A DNA stretch of 64,000 nt from Kineothrix sp. MB12-C1 (GCF_030863805.1 NZ_CP132957.1:2480001-2544000), one strand, 5' to 3'; counted from the stretch's first letter, positions 18,464-27,848 are shown. Notes: generated from the letters alone by a model not told the origin. Made by a program: numbers and translations.

Positions 18464-18556
18464 CAAAAAATCGAATAGAAAAGCAAAAAGTTGTAGTAAA
18501 AAGAAATAAAATTGGTAGTATGCTTAATCTATAAAAAAATTAGGGAGGTACTTACA

Positions 18557-19939
18557 ATGAAGTGGAAAAAACTGATGTCAATTGTTTTAACAACAGCGAT
18601 GATTGCAACTTTGGTAGCTTGTGGAAATGATGCGGGAAGCGGAAAGTCATCGAATACTGAAGCACCGGCATCTACGACGGATGCAGATGCAGGCGCGGCT
18701 GTGGAGGACTCAGGGGAACAGGTGGAGGGGGATGTTGTGACGCTTAGTTTTTGGTCATGGCTGCCGACAACAAATCAATCGGATATTATGATCGAAGAAT
18801 TCGAAAAAGAAAATCCGAATATTAAAATTGATTATATTCGTACGGAGCAAGATGATTATTTTGAGAAATTGCAGGTCGCTATGGCTTCCGGCACGGGACC
18901 GGATCTATTCGGATTAACAACCGGAGCGATGAAAGATCAGTATGCACCCTTTGCAGAGGATATGAAAGGGTTGGCAGATCAGTATTGGAACGGATGGGAT
19001 GGGAAAATTAGCGAAACGGCTGTAGGACAGTGTATATCCCAGGATGATACCATGGTGGGAATGCCGTTGCTGGTAGCAGGAATGACAGACTTGCTCTATA
19101 ATAAGACCCTGATGGATGAATGTGGTATTGAAAAGGTTCCGACTACCTATGCTGAGTTAAAGGATGCGGCAGAGAAGGCGAAAGCGAAGGGCTATGTATG
19201 TGTGGCTGCAGGTGCTGCAGATGATTGGATTAACTCGGACTGGTTCATTCAGATTTCTAATGAATTTGAAGAGGGTGCGGTTTATGAAGCAGAAAGAGGA
19301 GAACGTCAGTGGACGGATCAATGCTTTGTAGATACTATGCTCGCATGGCAGAAGTTGTTTACCGATGGTATATTTGAGGATGGTGCTTTGGGGGTTGCGA
19401 CTTATCCAGATGCCCGTGACCAATATTTCTTTGCCAGAAAGTCAGTATTCTTCATGACTGGTTCATGGCACTTAGGACCTACCTCCCCAACAAATGCAGA
19501 GATACAGGGAACAGAAATTGCTAATCAGGAAGATATTATCGGAATGTCAGTATTCCCCTCCATGGCAGAAAGCGGTACCATAGCCGGAACTTCAGGAGTT
19601 GATATAATGCTCGCTGTCAATAAGGACTGCGAACAGAAAGAAGCAGCAATGAAATTTGTTGAATACATGTCGAATGGTGAAGGGCAGCAGTATTGGGTAA
19701 ATCAGCTTCAGGGTGCCCCTGTATCCAATGAAATAACTTATACAGGAACAATTGACGGTGAATTGCAGCAGCAATCTATCGATGAAGTTAACTATTATGT
19801 GAGCAATGCAGTAGGAAATAGACAGTTGACTAATAGCGAACTTGTGACCGCTATTCAGGTTGCGATGCAGAATGTTGCAGCAGGTGATGATCCGGCAGAA
19901 GAGCTGAAAGCAGTACAGGCGGTAGCGGACGCTCAATGA
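18557..19939 (+). CDS. sugar ABC transporter substrate-binding lipoprotein (YesMN-linked)
   Basis: Family-1 solute-binding lipoprotein of 460 residues: signal MKWKKLMSIVLTTAMIAT, lipobox VAC, then an acidic Ala/Ser-rich linker and a binding domain starting VVTLSFWSWLPT. The ATG at 18557 has a GGGAGG site 11 bases upstream. It lies between the two permeases and the GH43 gene. A xylo- or arabino-oligosaccharide ligand is inferred from the GH43 neighbour. Confidence 0.88.
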   Translation: MKWKKLMSIVLTTAMIATLVACGNDAGSGKSSNTEAPASTTDADAGAAVEDSGEQVEGDVVTLSFWSWLPTTNQSDIMIEEFEKENPNIKIDYIRTEQDDYFEKLQVAMASGTGPDLFGLTTGAMKDQYAPFAEDMKGLADQYWNGWDGKISETAVGQCISQDDTMVGMPLLVAGMTDLLYNKTLMDECGIEKVPTTYAELKDAAEKAKAKGYVCVAAGAADDWINSDWFIQISNEFEEGAVYEAERGERQWTDQCFVDTMLAWQKLFTDGIFEDGALGVATYPDARDQYFFARKSVFFMTGSWHLGPTSPTNAEIQGTEIANQEDIIGMSVFPSMAESGTIAGTSGVDIMLAVNKDCEQKEAAMKFVEYMSNGEGQQYWVNQLQGAPVSNEITYTGTIDGELQQQSIDEVNYYVSNAVGNRQLTNSELVTAIQVAMQNVAAGDDPAEELKAVQAVADAQ

Positions 19940-19986
19940 TAAAATATCGTATATCTGGCTAATTTCAAGATGTATGTTTTAAAGGG

Positions 19987-20025
19987 CTTTTGTACCGTCC
20001 GGATTGATGACGGTGCAAAAGTTCT
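19987..20025 (+). terminator. hairpin after the SBP gene
   Basis: CTTTTGTACCGTC pairs with GACGGTGCAAAAG, followed by TTCTTTG. It separates the binding protein gene from the GH43-chemoreceptor pair and probably reduces read-through. Confidence 0.75.
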
Positions 20026-20099
20026 TTGATTAGCAGGAAGTATAGAGATGAGAATGATTGTGACTTAAGCAAAATAGAGGAATGGAAGGATACAAAATT

Positions 20100-21026
20100 A
20101 TGAAGTTATATAATAGAAAGATAAATGATCCTGCTCCTTTAGGGCAGGCAGATCCCTATGTAATAAAAGCAAGCGATGGAAGATATTATATGTATGCTAC
20201 AGGAGGGCAGGTATATAGCAGCGATGAACTCTTAAATGGGTGGAAATATGAGGGAGTCCATTTGGATATGCCGGGGCAGAAAGTCTGCTGGGCACCGAGC
20301 GTGATTGAAATTGACGGTAAATATTACATGTATTATTCCAGTATAGATGAAGATTGTGATGACGAACACGGTCATACTATGCGGGTAGCGGTGTCGGATA
20401 CCCCGGCTGGAGTGTTTAAGTATGAAAAGACATTATTGCCTCCCTTTTCCATTGATGCACATGTTGTAGAAACTCCATCGGGTCTGTATCTTTTCTATTG
20501 CAATAATGATTATGAAGCAGAACGTGCGGGTACATATATTCTGTGTGATAGGATGGAAAGTCCGCTTGTTGTAGAAGGAAAACCAATTCCTGTAGTGTGC
20601 CCTACGATTGATGAAGAAATTTATATGAAGGATAGATTCAAAGTCGGACAGCATTGGCATACGATAGAAGGTGCTTTTTATTTCTATCACGATGGCATTC
20701 ATTTTCTGATGTATTCCGGCGCATGCTATCAGAATCCTACGTATTTTATCGGATATTGTATTGCACATGGCCCGGAGAATGCTGATTTAAGAGAATTGGA
20801 ATGGAAGAAGTATCCTGATAATCATACGTATGCTCCTCTTTTGAGAAAGAATGAGTTTATAGAGGGGATGGGACACAATAGTGTTATATTTGATAACGAG
20901 AAATGTTATATCATATATCATGGACGTGATAACGGAGATATTGCATTGAAAGAGGATGCGCGTTCGGCGAGAATCGACGAGATGTTTATTGATAGGGAAA
21001 AACTATTTGTTAATGTGACGCGGTAA
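20100..21026 (+). CDS. GH43-family glycosidase (beta-xylosidase or alpha-arabinofuranosidase type)
   Basis: Five-bladed beta-propeller glycosidase of 308 residues with no signal peptide, so probably cytoplasmic. The three acidic residues of GH43 are visible: Asp18 in QADPYV (base), Asp119 in SIDAHVVETP (pKa modulator) and Glu190 in HTIEGAF (acid). The start at 20100 follows an AAGGA at the right distance; an ATG at 20082 with AGAGG is a possible alternative. The gene is 4 bp from the chemoreceptor start and in the importer unit, so it acts on oligosaccharides brought in by that transporter. The exact substrate cannot be told. Confidence 0.87.
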   Translation: MKLYNRKINDPAPLGQADPYVIKASDGRYYMYATGGQVYSSDELLNGWKYEGVHLDMPGQKVCWAPSVIEIDGKYYMYYSSIDEDCDDEHGHTMRVAVSDTPAGVFKYEKTLLPPFSIDAHVVETPSGLYLFYCNNDYEAERAGTYILCDRMESPLVVEGKPIPVVCPTIDEEIYMKDRFKVGQHWHTIEGAFYFYHDGIHFLMYSGACYQNPTYFIGYCIAHGPENADLRELEWKKYPDNHTYAPLLRKNEFIEGMGHNSVIFDNEKCYIIYHGRDNGDIALKEDARSARIDEMFIDREKLFVNVTR

Positions 21027-21030
21027 TATT

Positions 21031-23178
21031 ATGAAGAAAATAACTTTACCCAAAATGAATTTTTATAAAATAAGAACCGGAAGAAATAAAAGTAACATAA
21101 AGAATAGAATAATACCTGAAATATTGTCGGATACAAGTATAAAGGGAAGTTTAATCAAGGCCTTTCTCGTTCCCATTGTACTTATTATTGTGTTTGGGGT
21201 CGTATCTTATAAAACTGCTTCCGGTGTCATAAAAGAAAAGGTTGAGAATTCCTCTATAAGCACAATATCGGCCATGAGTATGTATTGTAATCTACTTACC
21301 GGCAATATATCTTCGAAAGCGCTGGAACTAGTGGTAGGGGATGATTTATCTTCATATTATGAAGGAAATTATAAGCAAAATGATAGTAAGGCAATGCAAT
21401 ACTGGCGCAGCGCGAAAAAGGATCTTCTCCAAATAAAAGCTAGTGTGCAATATTTATATAGTTATTCTATCATTCCGGCTAATGGGCTATCTCTTAGTTA
21501 TATATCCGGAAACATGGGAGAAGATATTTATGAAGGATTTATGGAATCTGTGCAGGGAAAATACTTCGAGGAAAATGAAGCGCTCAAAAACGGATGGTTC
21601 GGATATCATTCATTCTTGGATGAGCGGCTATCTATTTCCGAGGATGAATATGGTCTTGCCTTTTTCCAGAAGTTTTTGAAGGCCGATGCCTACCTTATCC
21701 TCGATATTACCATGGAAACTATTGAGAAAATGTTGGGTGAGATGGATTTCGGCAATAATAGCCTCAAGGCTCTTATCTCTCCTGATGGTCGTGAAATTGT
21801 ATATATACAGCAGGAAAAGTCTGAAGTGGATACGCCTCTTCAAGCTCATTCGGCAATTTTTACGAATAAGGACTTTTACCGAGATAGCCTGAATGCAAAA
21901 GAAGCCGGAGGCAATTATGTTAAATATAATGGAGCGACTTATTTGTATGTATTCTCGCCGGTGGGTGATACAGGAATTATGCTATGTGGATTAATTCCAC
22001 AGGATAATATTATAAAAGAAGTAAAATCAATACGAAATCTATGCATTCTTATGGTATTGTTCGTGTGTGCTATCGCTTTTGTTATAGGAGGAAAGATTGC
22101 ATCAGGTATGAGTAAGTCTGTAGGCATAATTGTCGAGGGGCTGAATGAGGTTGCAGGGGGGAATCTCATGCAGAAATTCGAGATTACTAGAAAGGATGAA
22201 TTAGGTCTTCTTGTTAACGGATTGAACGACATGTTGAGAAGCATGCGGACACTTATGAAGGATATGCAGACATTTGGAAATAAAGTAAAGGAGATGACAG
22301 GCGGAGTCGGGGTACAGTCAGAGACAATCAATACATCCATCAAGGAAATTTCTGCGGCAGTAGACGAAGTGGCAAAAGGAGTAGAAATTCAAGCGAAAGA
22401 TGCGGATCATGGTAATGATAGGATGTCTAATTTTGCGGTAAAAATCGATGAAGTTTATGAGAGCACCGGAGATATGAACAACACCGCAGACAAGGCTATT
22501 GCGGCAGTGGGACAGGGGCGTATTATCGTCGGCGAGTTGAATAAGAAGTCGGAGACAACGGCAGCTATTACAAAGGTGCTGATAGAAAAGATAAATGATG
22601 TGCAGGATCGTTCCTTAGAAATCGAATGTTTTATCGATACGATTAATAGCATAGCCAGACAAACTAACCTTCTCTCATTAAATGCTTCTATAGAGGCAGC
22701 AAGGGCAGGAGAGAATGGTCGGGGATTTGCAGTTGTTGCGGAAGAGATTAGAAAGCTTGCGGATGAATCCATGAAGGCGGGTAAGAGTATTAAGTATATC
22801 GTTAATAATATGACTGAGACAACGAAGAAGACAACAGAAGCGGCCGGGGAAACTGAGTTAATGATTTTTGAGCAAGCGACTTCTTTGGATAAAACGATTC
22901 GAGTATTTGAAGAAATTAATGGTTGCGTGGAAAACCTCGTGGGACATCTCGATCATATTGTGGACAGCATGAAGGAAATCAGTATAGATAAGGAACAGGT
23001 TCGGGAATCTATCCAGAATATTTCTTTGATATCGGAGCAGTCGGCGGCTGCCACTGAGGAAGTAACCGCCAGCCTGGATAATCAAGTTAAGATTGTTTCT
23101 GATTTAGCAAAGAATATTGAAATGCTGAGAAAAGATGCGGATGTGTTAGACAAGTCTATTAGAAGGTTTAGAGTATAG
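21031..23178 (+). CDS. methyl-accepting chemotaxis protein, paralogue A
   Basis: Chemoreceptor of 715 residues. Membrane helices lie near residues 42-62 and 335-355 and enclose a large extracellular sensor of about 270 residues. A HAMP region and a signalling domain with the tip [20 protein letters not shown] follow. It starts 4 bp after the GH43 gene, so co-expression is nearly certain. It matches the receptor at 41650 along nearly its whole length, including the sensor (shared [12 protein letters not shown] and [14 protein letters not shown]), which shows a duplication. The ligand is unknown; the sugar of this operon or its binding protein is a natural guess. Confidence 0.92.
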   Translation: MKKITLPKMNFYKIRTGRNKSNIKNRIIPEILSDTSIKGSLIKAFLVPIVLIIVFGVVSYKTASGVIKEKVENSSISTISAMSMYCNLLTGNISSKALELVVGDDLSSYYEGNYKQNDSKAMQYWRSAKKDLLQIKASVQYLYSYSIIPANGLSLSYISGNMGEDIYEGFMESVQGKYFEENEALKNGWFGYHSFLDERLSISEDEYGLAFFQKFLKADAYLILDITMETIEKMLGEMDFGNNSLKALISPDGREIVYIQQEKSEVDTPLQAHSAIFTNKDFYRDSLNAKEAGGNYVKYNGATYLYVFSPVGDTGIMLCGLIPQDNIIKEVKSIRNLCILMVLFVCAIAFVIGGKIASGMSKSVGIIVEGLNEVAGGNLMQKFEITRKDELGLLVNGLNDMLRSMRTLMKDMQTFGNKVKEMTGGVGVQSETINTSIKEISAAVDEVAKGVEIQAKDADHGNDRMSNFAVKIDEVYESTGDMNNTADKAIAAVGQGRIIVGELNKKSETTAAITKVLIEKINDVQDRSLEIECFIDTINSIARQTNLLSLNASIEAARAGENGRGFAVVAEEIRKLADESMKAGKSIKYIVNNMTETTKKTTEAAGETELMIFEQATSLDKTIRVFEEINGCVENLVGHLDHIVDSMKEISIDKEQVRESIQNISLISEQSAAATEEVTASLDNQVKIVSDLAKNIEMLRKDADVLDKSIRRFRV

Positions 23179-23211
23179 AAATTATAATACATAAAATTTA
23201 TAACAAAATGG

Positions 23212-23239
23212 ACATCAGGCCTTTTCGGTCTGATGTTTC
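23212..23239 (+). terminator. terminator of the YesMN-GH43-chemoreceptor unit
   Basis: ACATCAGGCC, TTTTC loop and GGTCTGATGT followed by TTT. It isolates the operon from the heat-shock gene downstream. Confidence 0.8.
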
Positions 23240-23266
23240 TAATTTTATAAATTTTTTATAATTCTG

Positions 23267-23293
23267 CTAGCACTCACCTATTGACAGTGCTAA
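23267..23293. promoter_or_regulatory. CIRCE-like operator for HrcA
   Basis: CTAGCACTC, nine bases, CAGTGCTAA. It differs from the CIRCE consensus at one base in each arm and has the exact 9-base spacer. It overlaps the -35 box of the hsp20 promoter, so HrcA binding would block transcription. Confidence 0.8.
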
Positions 23294-23309
23294 CAATGAG
23301 TGATATATT
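23281..23309 (+). promoter_or_regulatory. promoter of the hsp20 gene
   Basis: TTGACA (23281-23286), 17-bp spacer, TATATT (23304-23309). The right CIRCE arm overlaps the -35 box. Confidence 0.82.
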
Positions 23310-23365
23310 ACATATAGAACAAATAAATAATACAACACAAACAAATAGAAATGGAGGAATGACTT

Positions 23366-23818
23366 ATGTTACTACCTAGTATTTTTGGAGAAAGCTTATT
23401 CGATGACTTTATGAATTTTCCGTTTGAAAAAGAATTCTTCGGAAGACGCAGCCCTCTATATGGAAGATATGAGAAGAATTTGATGAAAACGGACATTAAG
23501 GAGACAGATTCTGCTTATGAAGTAGCAATCGATTTGCCGGGCTTTAAGAAAGAAGATGTTTCTGCGAAGTTGGAAAATGGATATCTTACTGTTAGCGCAT
23601 CCAGAAACATGGATAAAGAGGAAAAGGATGAACAGAATGGTGCTTACATCCGTAGAGAGCGCTATAGCGGGGAGTGTTCAAGAAGCTTCTATGTAGGTGA
23701 TGCAGTTGTGGAAGAGGATATCAGAGCCAGATTCGAAGATGGAATACTGCAGCTTACAATAGCAAAGAAGGAAGAGAAAAAGATAGAAGAAAAGAAGTTA
23801 ATTGCCATTGAAGGATAA
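23366..23818 (+). CDS. small heat-shock protein, Hsp20/alpha-crystallin family
   Basis: ATP-independent holdase chaperone of 150 residues. The alpha-crystallin domain spans about residues 40-135 (DIKETDSAYEVAIDLPGFKKEDV ... FEDGILQLTI in part), followed by a Lys/Glu-rich C-terminal tail. The N-terminal MLLPSIFGESLFDDF is typical of clostridial members. A GGAGG site precedes the ATG. Control by HrcA is indicated by the CIRCE-like site in its promoter, which links it to the hrcA operon 27 kb away. Confidence 0.93.
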   Translation: MLLPSIFGESLFDDFMNFPFEKEFFGRRSPLYGRYEKNLMKTDIKETDSAYEVAIDLPGFKKEDVSAKLENGYLTVSASRNMDKEEKDEQNGAYIRRERYSGECSRSFYVGDAVVEEDIRARFEDGILQLTIAKKEEKKIEEKKLIAIEG

Positions 23819-23853
23819 ATTGGGCTGAATAAAGAGTCCAAGACTCAAATAAT

Positions 23854-23886
23854 AAAAGCGCTGTATTAAATGCAGCGCTTTTATTA
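23854..23886 (+). terminator. terminator of hsp20
   Basis: AAAAGCGCTG, short loop, CAGCGCTTTT followed by ATTAAT. A strong GC-rich stem with T-rich 3' side. Confidence 0.85.
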
Positions 23887-23980
23887 ATCTTTGAACGTTT
23901 TATGAACTCCATTGAAACATGCCTGTATCTGTGCTACACTAAAAAATCTAAGGGAATATCTTAGGATATGAAAGGAAATG

Positions 23981-24012
23981 ATAACTATTCAGTGAGAGTA
24001 CTGAACTGTTAC
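23981..24012. repeat. short derivative of the dispersed palindromic element
   Basis: ATAACTATTCAGT and ACTGAACTGTTAC surround a 6-base centre. Both arms match the ends of the 148-bp element. It lies in the lgt leader. Confidence 0.65.
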
Positions 24013-24042
24013 AGGAAATAATAGACAGAACAGGAGAAGTTT

Positions 24043-24807
24043 ATGAAGAATGAATTATTTGCTATAGGACCTATTGTTGTATACGGGTATGGACTTATGA
24101 TTGCTATCGGTATTCTGGCGGCATATTTCGTAGGAGAATATCGGGCGAAGAGAAAGGGATTGGATGCGGACCATATATTTAATTTTGTAATATGGTGTGT
24201 AATAGGCGGATTCCTCGGTTCCAAGCTACTCTACTCGTTAACGAATATTAAAAATATTATAGCCAATCCATCCCTTTTACTCGATTTTCAAAATGGATGG
24301 GTAGTATATGGCGGTATTATCGGTGGTATTTTCTCTGCTATAATTTATTGCAGGATAAAGAAGCTGAAGTTTCTTCCTTATTTCGATTTGCTCATTCCAT
24401 CGGTAGCGCTGGCACAAGGTTTCGGAAGAGTTGGTTGTCTCTTGGCAGGATGCTGCTATGGACATGAGACGAATAGCCCAATCGGAATTGTATTCCATAC
24501 GTCTGCGTATGCGCCTAATAATATAAGCCTTGTCCCCACACAGATTATATCTAGTGGGCTTAACTTTCTTCATTTCTTCGTATTAATATGGTTTGCAAAG
24601 AGGAAAAAAGCAGATGGACAGGTTGGAGCTGTTTATTTGATTCTATACAGCATCGGTCGATTCATTCTGGAATATTATAGGGGAGATTTGATACGAGGCA
24701 GTGTGGGTGCGTTATCCACATCACAATTCATCTCTATTTTCACCGTGATTGCGGGAGTGGTACTCTTTATCATAACCGGACGCCAGGCCCCAAAAGAGCA
24801 ATTATAA
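24043..24807 (+). CDS. lgt: prolipoprotein diacylglyceryl transferase
   Basis: Membrane enzyme that moves a diacylglyceryl group from phosphatidylglycerol to the lipobox Cys of prolipoproteins, the step needed for the binding lipoproteins in this window. It has 254 residues and about seven membrane segments. The Lgt signature appears as GRVGCLLAGCCYGHET near residues 127-142, with WVVYGGIIGG before it and GRFILEYYRGD after it. A GGAG site precedes the ATG at 24043. It is a single-gene unit closed by a terminator. Confidence 0.95.
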   Translation: MKNELFAIGPIVVYGYGLMIAIGILAAYFVGEYRAKRKGLDADHIFNFVIWCVIGGFLGSKLLYSLTNIKNIIANPSLLLDFQNGWVVYGGIIGGIFSAIIYCRIKKLKFLPYFDLLIPSVALAQGFGRVGCLLAGCCYGHETNSPIGIVFHTSAYAPNNISLVPTQIISSGLNFLHFFVLIWFAKRKKADGQVGAVYLILYSIGRFILEYYRGDLIRGSVGALSTSQFISIFTVIAGVVLFIITGRQAPKEQL

Positions 24808-24847
24808 AAGACATTTAGAAAAATTTTCTTAAATATTTGTTATTAAG

Positions 24848-24890
24848 CAGTGTAAATCCTACTAAACTTGTCGGGATTTACACTGTTTTT
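24848..24890. terminator. terminator between convergent lgt and AEC transporter genes
   Basis: CAGTGTAAATCC pairs with GGGATTTACACTG, followed by TTTTTG on the plus strand. Confidence 0.83.
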
Positions 24891-24948
24891 GTTAATTTTT
24901 TGTAAGTAGATTTTGCTTCGCTGCAAGAGATAAATGGGGATGTGATTG

Positions 24949-25944
24949 TTATACAAATAAGGTCACAATAGGTATCGTAACAAAGGAAAGCAGCGTGGAG
25001 AGGATAATTCCTCTGGAGATAAGAGCGCTGTCCAAATCATGCTGCCTGCATAGAATAAGAGGTACATTACCGGCAGGTACTGAGAGCATAAGTGCAGTCG
25101 TGCTGATAATAAGCGTATTATCTGTAAAAAGACGGAACAGGAATACACAAAGTACCGGAATGAGAACCATACGAAGCACTGCAAATGCATATAGCTTCTT
25201 ATGAGAGAAAATAGCGGCAAAGGGCATCTGTGCTACTGAAACACCGAGTACGAGCATGGACAAGAAGGTAGTGGAACGCCCCACATGGGTAAGGGTATCG
25301 GAAAAAAGTGCCGGAATATGGATATCGCTCAGATATAATATAATGGTTAAAAAAGCGGATATGGTTCCGGCATTGATGAATTTGCCCGTGATTTGGAAGA
25401 AACGATGAGCATAGCTTTTCGCTTCTTCTTTTTTTGTCTCATTATTTGGGATATCATCGGAAGGAACAAGAGGCTTATTCCTTTTAACGGCAGCCTTAAT
25501 GGTAGCGATTCCTTGTGTATAAACAAGTATATTGTATATAAGATTGCTGATAGATACATAGATCAATGAGCCGGGACCAAGTACAGCCATGGATAAGGGA
25601 ATTCCAATAAAGCCTACGTTACCATAAATGGTAAGAAGTCCATAAGCGAAGTGATCCTCCTTCGGAGCGCGGAGAATATAGGGCATTAGATAACCGCATA
25701 AAATGAGGATAGCATAAGAAATCAGTATAATAAAAGAACCGGTAAGCAAATCGGAAGTGGAGGCTTTGGGGCCGGCATCGAATACCGAGCAGATAAGCAG
25801 AGCCGGATTGCATATGTTTATAATAAGAGCAGAGACCTGTTTGGCGGTGCTGTCAGAAAGCATCGATTTGCGGTAGAGAAACGCACCGATCATAATAAGA
25901 ATAAATATCATCATCATTTGTTGTAGTAAAATTCCAATGCTCAT
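24949..25944 (-). CDS. AEC-family transporter (auxin efflux carrier type)
   Basis: Membrane protein of 331 residues with about ten hydrophobic segments in two halves, as in bacterial AEC carriers of the YfdV/MleP group. The N terminus MSIGILLQQMMMIFILIMIG and the motif IINICNPALLI near residue 43 fit the family. A charged cytoplasmic loop lies near residues 155-175 (KKEEAKSYAHR). Such carriers often move malate or other organic acids; the substrate here is unknown. It stands alone on the minus strand, convergent with lgt. Confidence 0.85.
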   Translation of the reverse strand: MSIGILLQQMMMIFILIMIGAFLYRKSMLSDSTAKQVSALIINICNPALLICSVFDAGPKASTSDLLTGSFIILISYAILILCGYLMPYILRAPKEDHFAYGLLTIYGNVGFIGIPLSMAVLGPGSLIYVSISNLIYNILVYTQGIATIKAAVKRNKPLVPSDDIPNNETKKEEAKSYAHRFFQITGKFINAGTISAFLTIILYLSDIHIPALFSDTLTHVGRSTTFLSMLVLGVSVAQMPFAAIFSHKKLYAFAVLRMVLIPVLCVFLFRLFTDNTLIISTTALMLSVPAGNVPLILCRQHDLDSALISRGIILSTLLSFVTIPIVTLFV

Positions 25945-26000
25945 AATTTAACACGCTTTCCCTTTATAAAAAGTTGAAATATCGATAAGTATAAATGAAA

Positions 26001-26029
26001 GTAACTATTCAGTAGGTCTGAGCAGTTAC
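26001..26029. repeat. short derivative of the dispersed palindromic element
   Basis: GTAACTATTCAGTAGGTCTG followed by AGCAGTTAC. The first 20 bases match one end of the 148-bp element at 19 positions, and the last nine resemble the other end, as if the centre had been deleted. Confidence 0.68.
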
Positions 26030-26209
26030 ATACAAAACCATATAGAAGAATAGCACAGGAATATTTCTTTGTCAAAATAGATTCATTGACTTGGTATACA
26101 ATTATCATTAGTAAAATATAAGTCCAATTCCTAAAAAATATCGAAAAATAATTGTAGAAATGATATGATAGAATTATGAAATGGTAAGATAGGAGACGGA
26201 AGAAAGAGT

Positions 26210-27709
26210 ATGAAAAAATATATTATGGCCCTGGATCAGGGGACAACTAGTTCCAGGTGTATCTTATTCGATAAGAAGGGAAAGGTATGCAGCAGTGCCC
26301 AGAAGGAGTTTCGCCAGATTTACCCTGCTCCCGGGTGGGTGGAACACAATCCGATGGAAATCTGGTCCTCTCAGCTTGCCGTGGCTACGGAAGCTATGGC
26401 AATGGTGGGAGCCAGTGCGGAAGAAATAAGCGGTATCGGTATTACGAACCAGAGAGAAACGACGATTCTATGGGATAAGAGGACGGGAGAGCCCGTATAC
26501 AATGCGATTGTCTGGCAGTGCCGGAGAACAGCGGATATTATAGATGCTCTGAATGCAGAGGGTTATGGAGATGTTATTAAAGAGAAGACAGGTCTGATTC
26601 CCGATGCCTATTTCTCTGCGACTAAGATATCCTGGATATTAGATCATGTAGAAGGCGTACGTGAGCGTGCGCAGGCAGGAGAGATTCTCTTTGGAACGGT
26701 GGATTCCTGGCTGATCTGGAATATGACAAAAGGAAAGGTACACATTACCGATTATACTAATGCATCTCGCACCATGCTTTTTAATATCCATACGCTTTGC
26801 TGGGATGAAGAGCTTCTTGCTAAGCTTAATATTCCTGCCATTTTATTGCCGGAGGTGAAGCCATCGAGTTATGTTTACGGATATACGGCCGGGGGCATTC
26901 TAGGCGGGAAGATTCCCATAGCAGGTGCGGCTGGCGATCAGCAGGCAGCTCTTTTCGGACAGTGCTGCTTCGAGTCGGGACAAGCGAAAAATACTTATGG
27001 AACGGGTTGCTTCCTGTTGATGAATACAGGGAGTAAGGCGATTTCCTCGCAAAAAGGACTCTTGACCACGATTGCAGCGAGCACCACGGAGAACCGGGCG
27101 GAATATGCCTTAGAAGGAAGTGTATTCGTAGCAGGAGCATCCATTCAATGGCTGCGAGATGAAATGCACATGATAGAAAGATCCGCTACCTCGGAAGAAT
27201 ATGCAAGAGAGGTGGAGGACACGAACGGAGTTTATCTTGTGCCTGCATTTACAGGATTGGGAGCACCTTATTGGAATCAACATGCTAGAGGAATGGTAGT
27301 AGGTATTACGCGAGGATGTAAGAAGCAGCATTTCGTGCGTGCGGCATTGGAATCTGTAGCATATCAGACGGCGGACGTATTGAGGGCCATGGAAGAGGAC
27401 TCGGAAATCAAAGTGAAGGAATTGAAGGTGGACGGCGGGGCCAGTGCCAATGACTTCCTTATGAAGTTCCAGGCGGATATTGTGAACACGCAAGTACACA
27501 GACCGGATTGCATCGAAACAACAGCTTTGGGGGCGGCTTACTTGGCGGGGCTTGCCACCGGCTATTACAAAGATAAAGAGGAAATAAAAGAAAACTGGCA
27601 GCTCGGGGGAAGCTTCCAACCATCTATGGATGAAGCTCTTAGAAATCATCTGTTGAAAGGGTGGAAAAGAGCGGTTCGCTGTGCACTTGTTTATACGGAA
27701 GAAGAATGA
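26210..27709 (+). CDS. glpK: glycerol kinase
   Basis: Phosphorylates glycerol to glycerol 3-phosphate with ATP. It has 499 residues, the normal length, in the FGGY kinase fold. The N-terminal phosphate loop [14 protein letters not shown] (near 6-19), [13 protein letters not shown], the WQCRRT segment and the C-terminal [18 protein letters not shown] are all present. A GGAG site precedes the ATG. No glycerol facilitator or dehydrogenase gene is adjacent, so it looks like a single-gene unit. In Firmicutes GlpK can be controlled by HPr phosphorylation at a conserved His; that site was not examined in detail. Confidence 0.96.
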   Translation: MKKYIMALDQGTTSSRCILFDKKGKVCSSAQKEFRQIYPAPGWVEHNPMEIWSSQLAVATEAMAMVGASAEEISGIGITNQRETTILWDKRTGEPVYNAIVWQCRRTADIIDALNAEGYGDVIKEKTGLIPDAYFSATKISWILDHVEGVRERAQAGEILFGTVDSWLIWNMTKGKVHITDYTNASRTMLFNIHTLCWDEELLAKLNIPAILLPEVKPSSYVYGYTAGGILGGKIPIAGAAGDQQAALFGQCCFESGQAKNTYGTGCFLLMNTGSKAISSQKGLLTTIAASTTENRAEYALEGSVFVAGASIQWLRDEMHMIERSATSEEYAREVEDTNGVYLVPAFTGLGAPYWNQHARGMVVGITRGCKKQHFVRAALESVAYQTADVLRAMEEDSEIKVKELKVDGGASANDFLMKFQADIVNTQVHRPDCIETTALGAAYLAGLATGYYKDKEEIKENWQLGGSFQPSMDEALRNHLLKGWKRAVRCALVYTEEE

Positions 27710-27771
27710 AGGAAAAGTAAGCCATGCAGTTCGCTTCTGAAATATTTGTAGAAAATAATTTAGAAATAAGA

Positions 27772-27823
27772 TTGACATTACCTATATTTAATTTATAATT
27801 TAATTAAAATTACTTTAATTAAA
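27772..27823 (+). promoter_or_regulatory. promoter and tandem TTTAATTAAA sites ahead of the second GH36
   Basis: TTGACA (27772-27777), 16-bp spacer, TATAAT (27794-27799). Two copies of the palindrome TTTAATTAAA (27799-27808 and 27814-27823) sit at the expected transcription start, where a repressor such as the LacI protein at 30106 could bind. The boxes are clear; the operator idea is inference in AT-rich DNA. Confidence 0.65.
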
Positions 27824-27848
27824 CTTAAAAATATTTTAGGAGAATAAT

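Noticed and set aside
27110-27778. 222-codon minus-strand open frame over the end of glpK
   Set aside because: Antisense to highly conserved glpK codons, no ribosome site, no recognisable domain.
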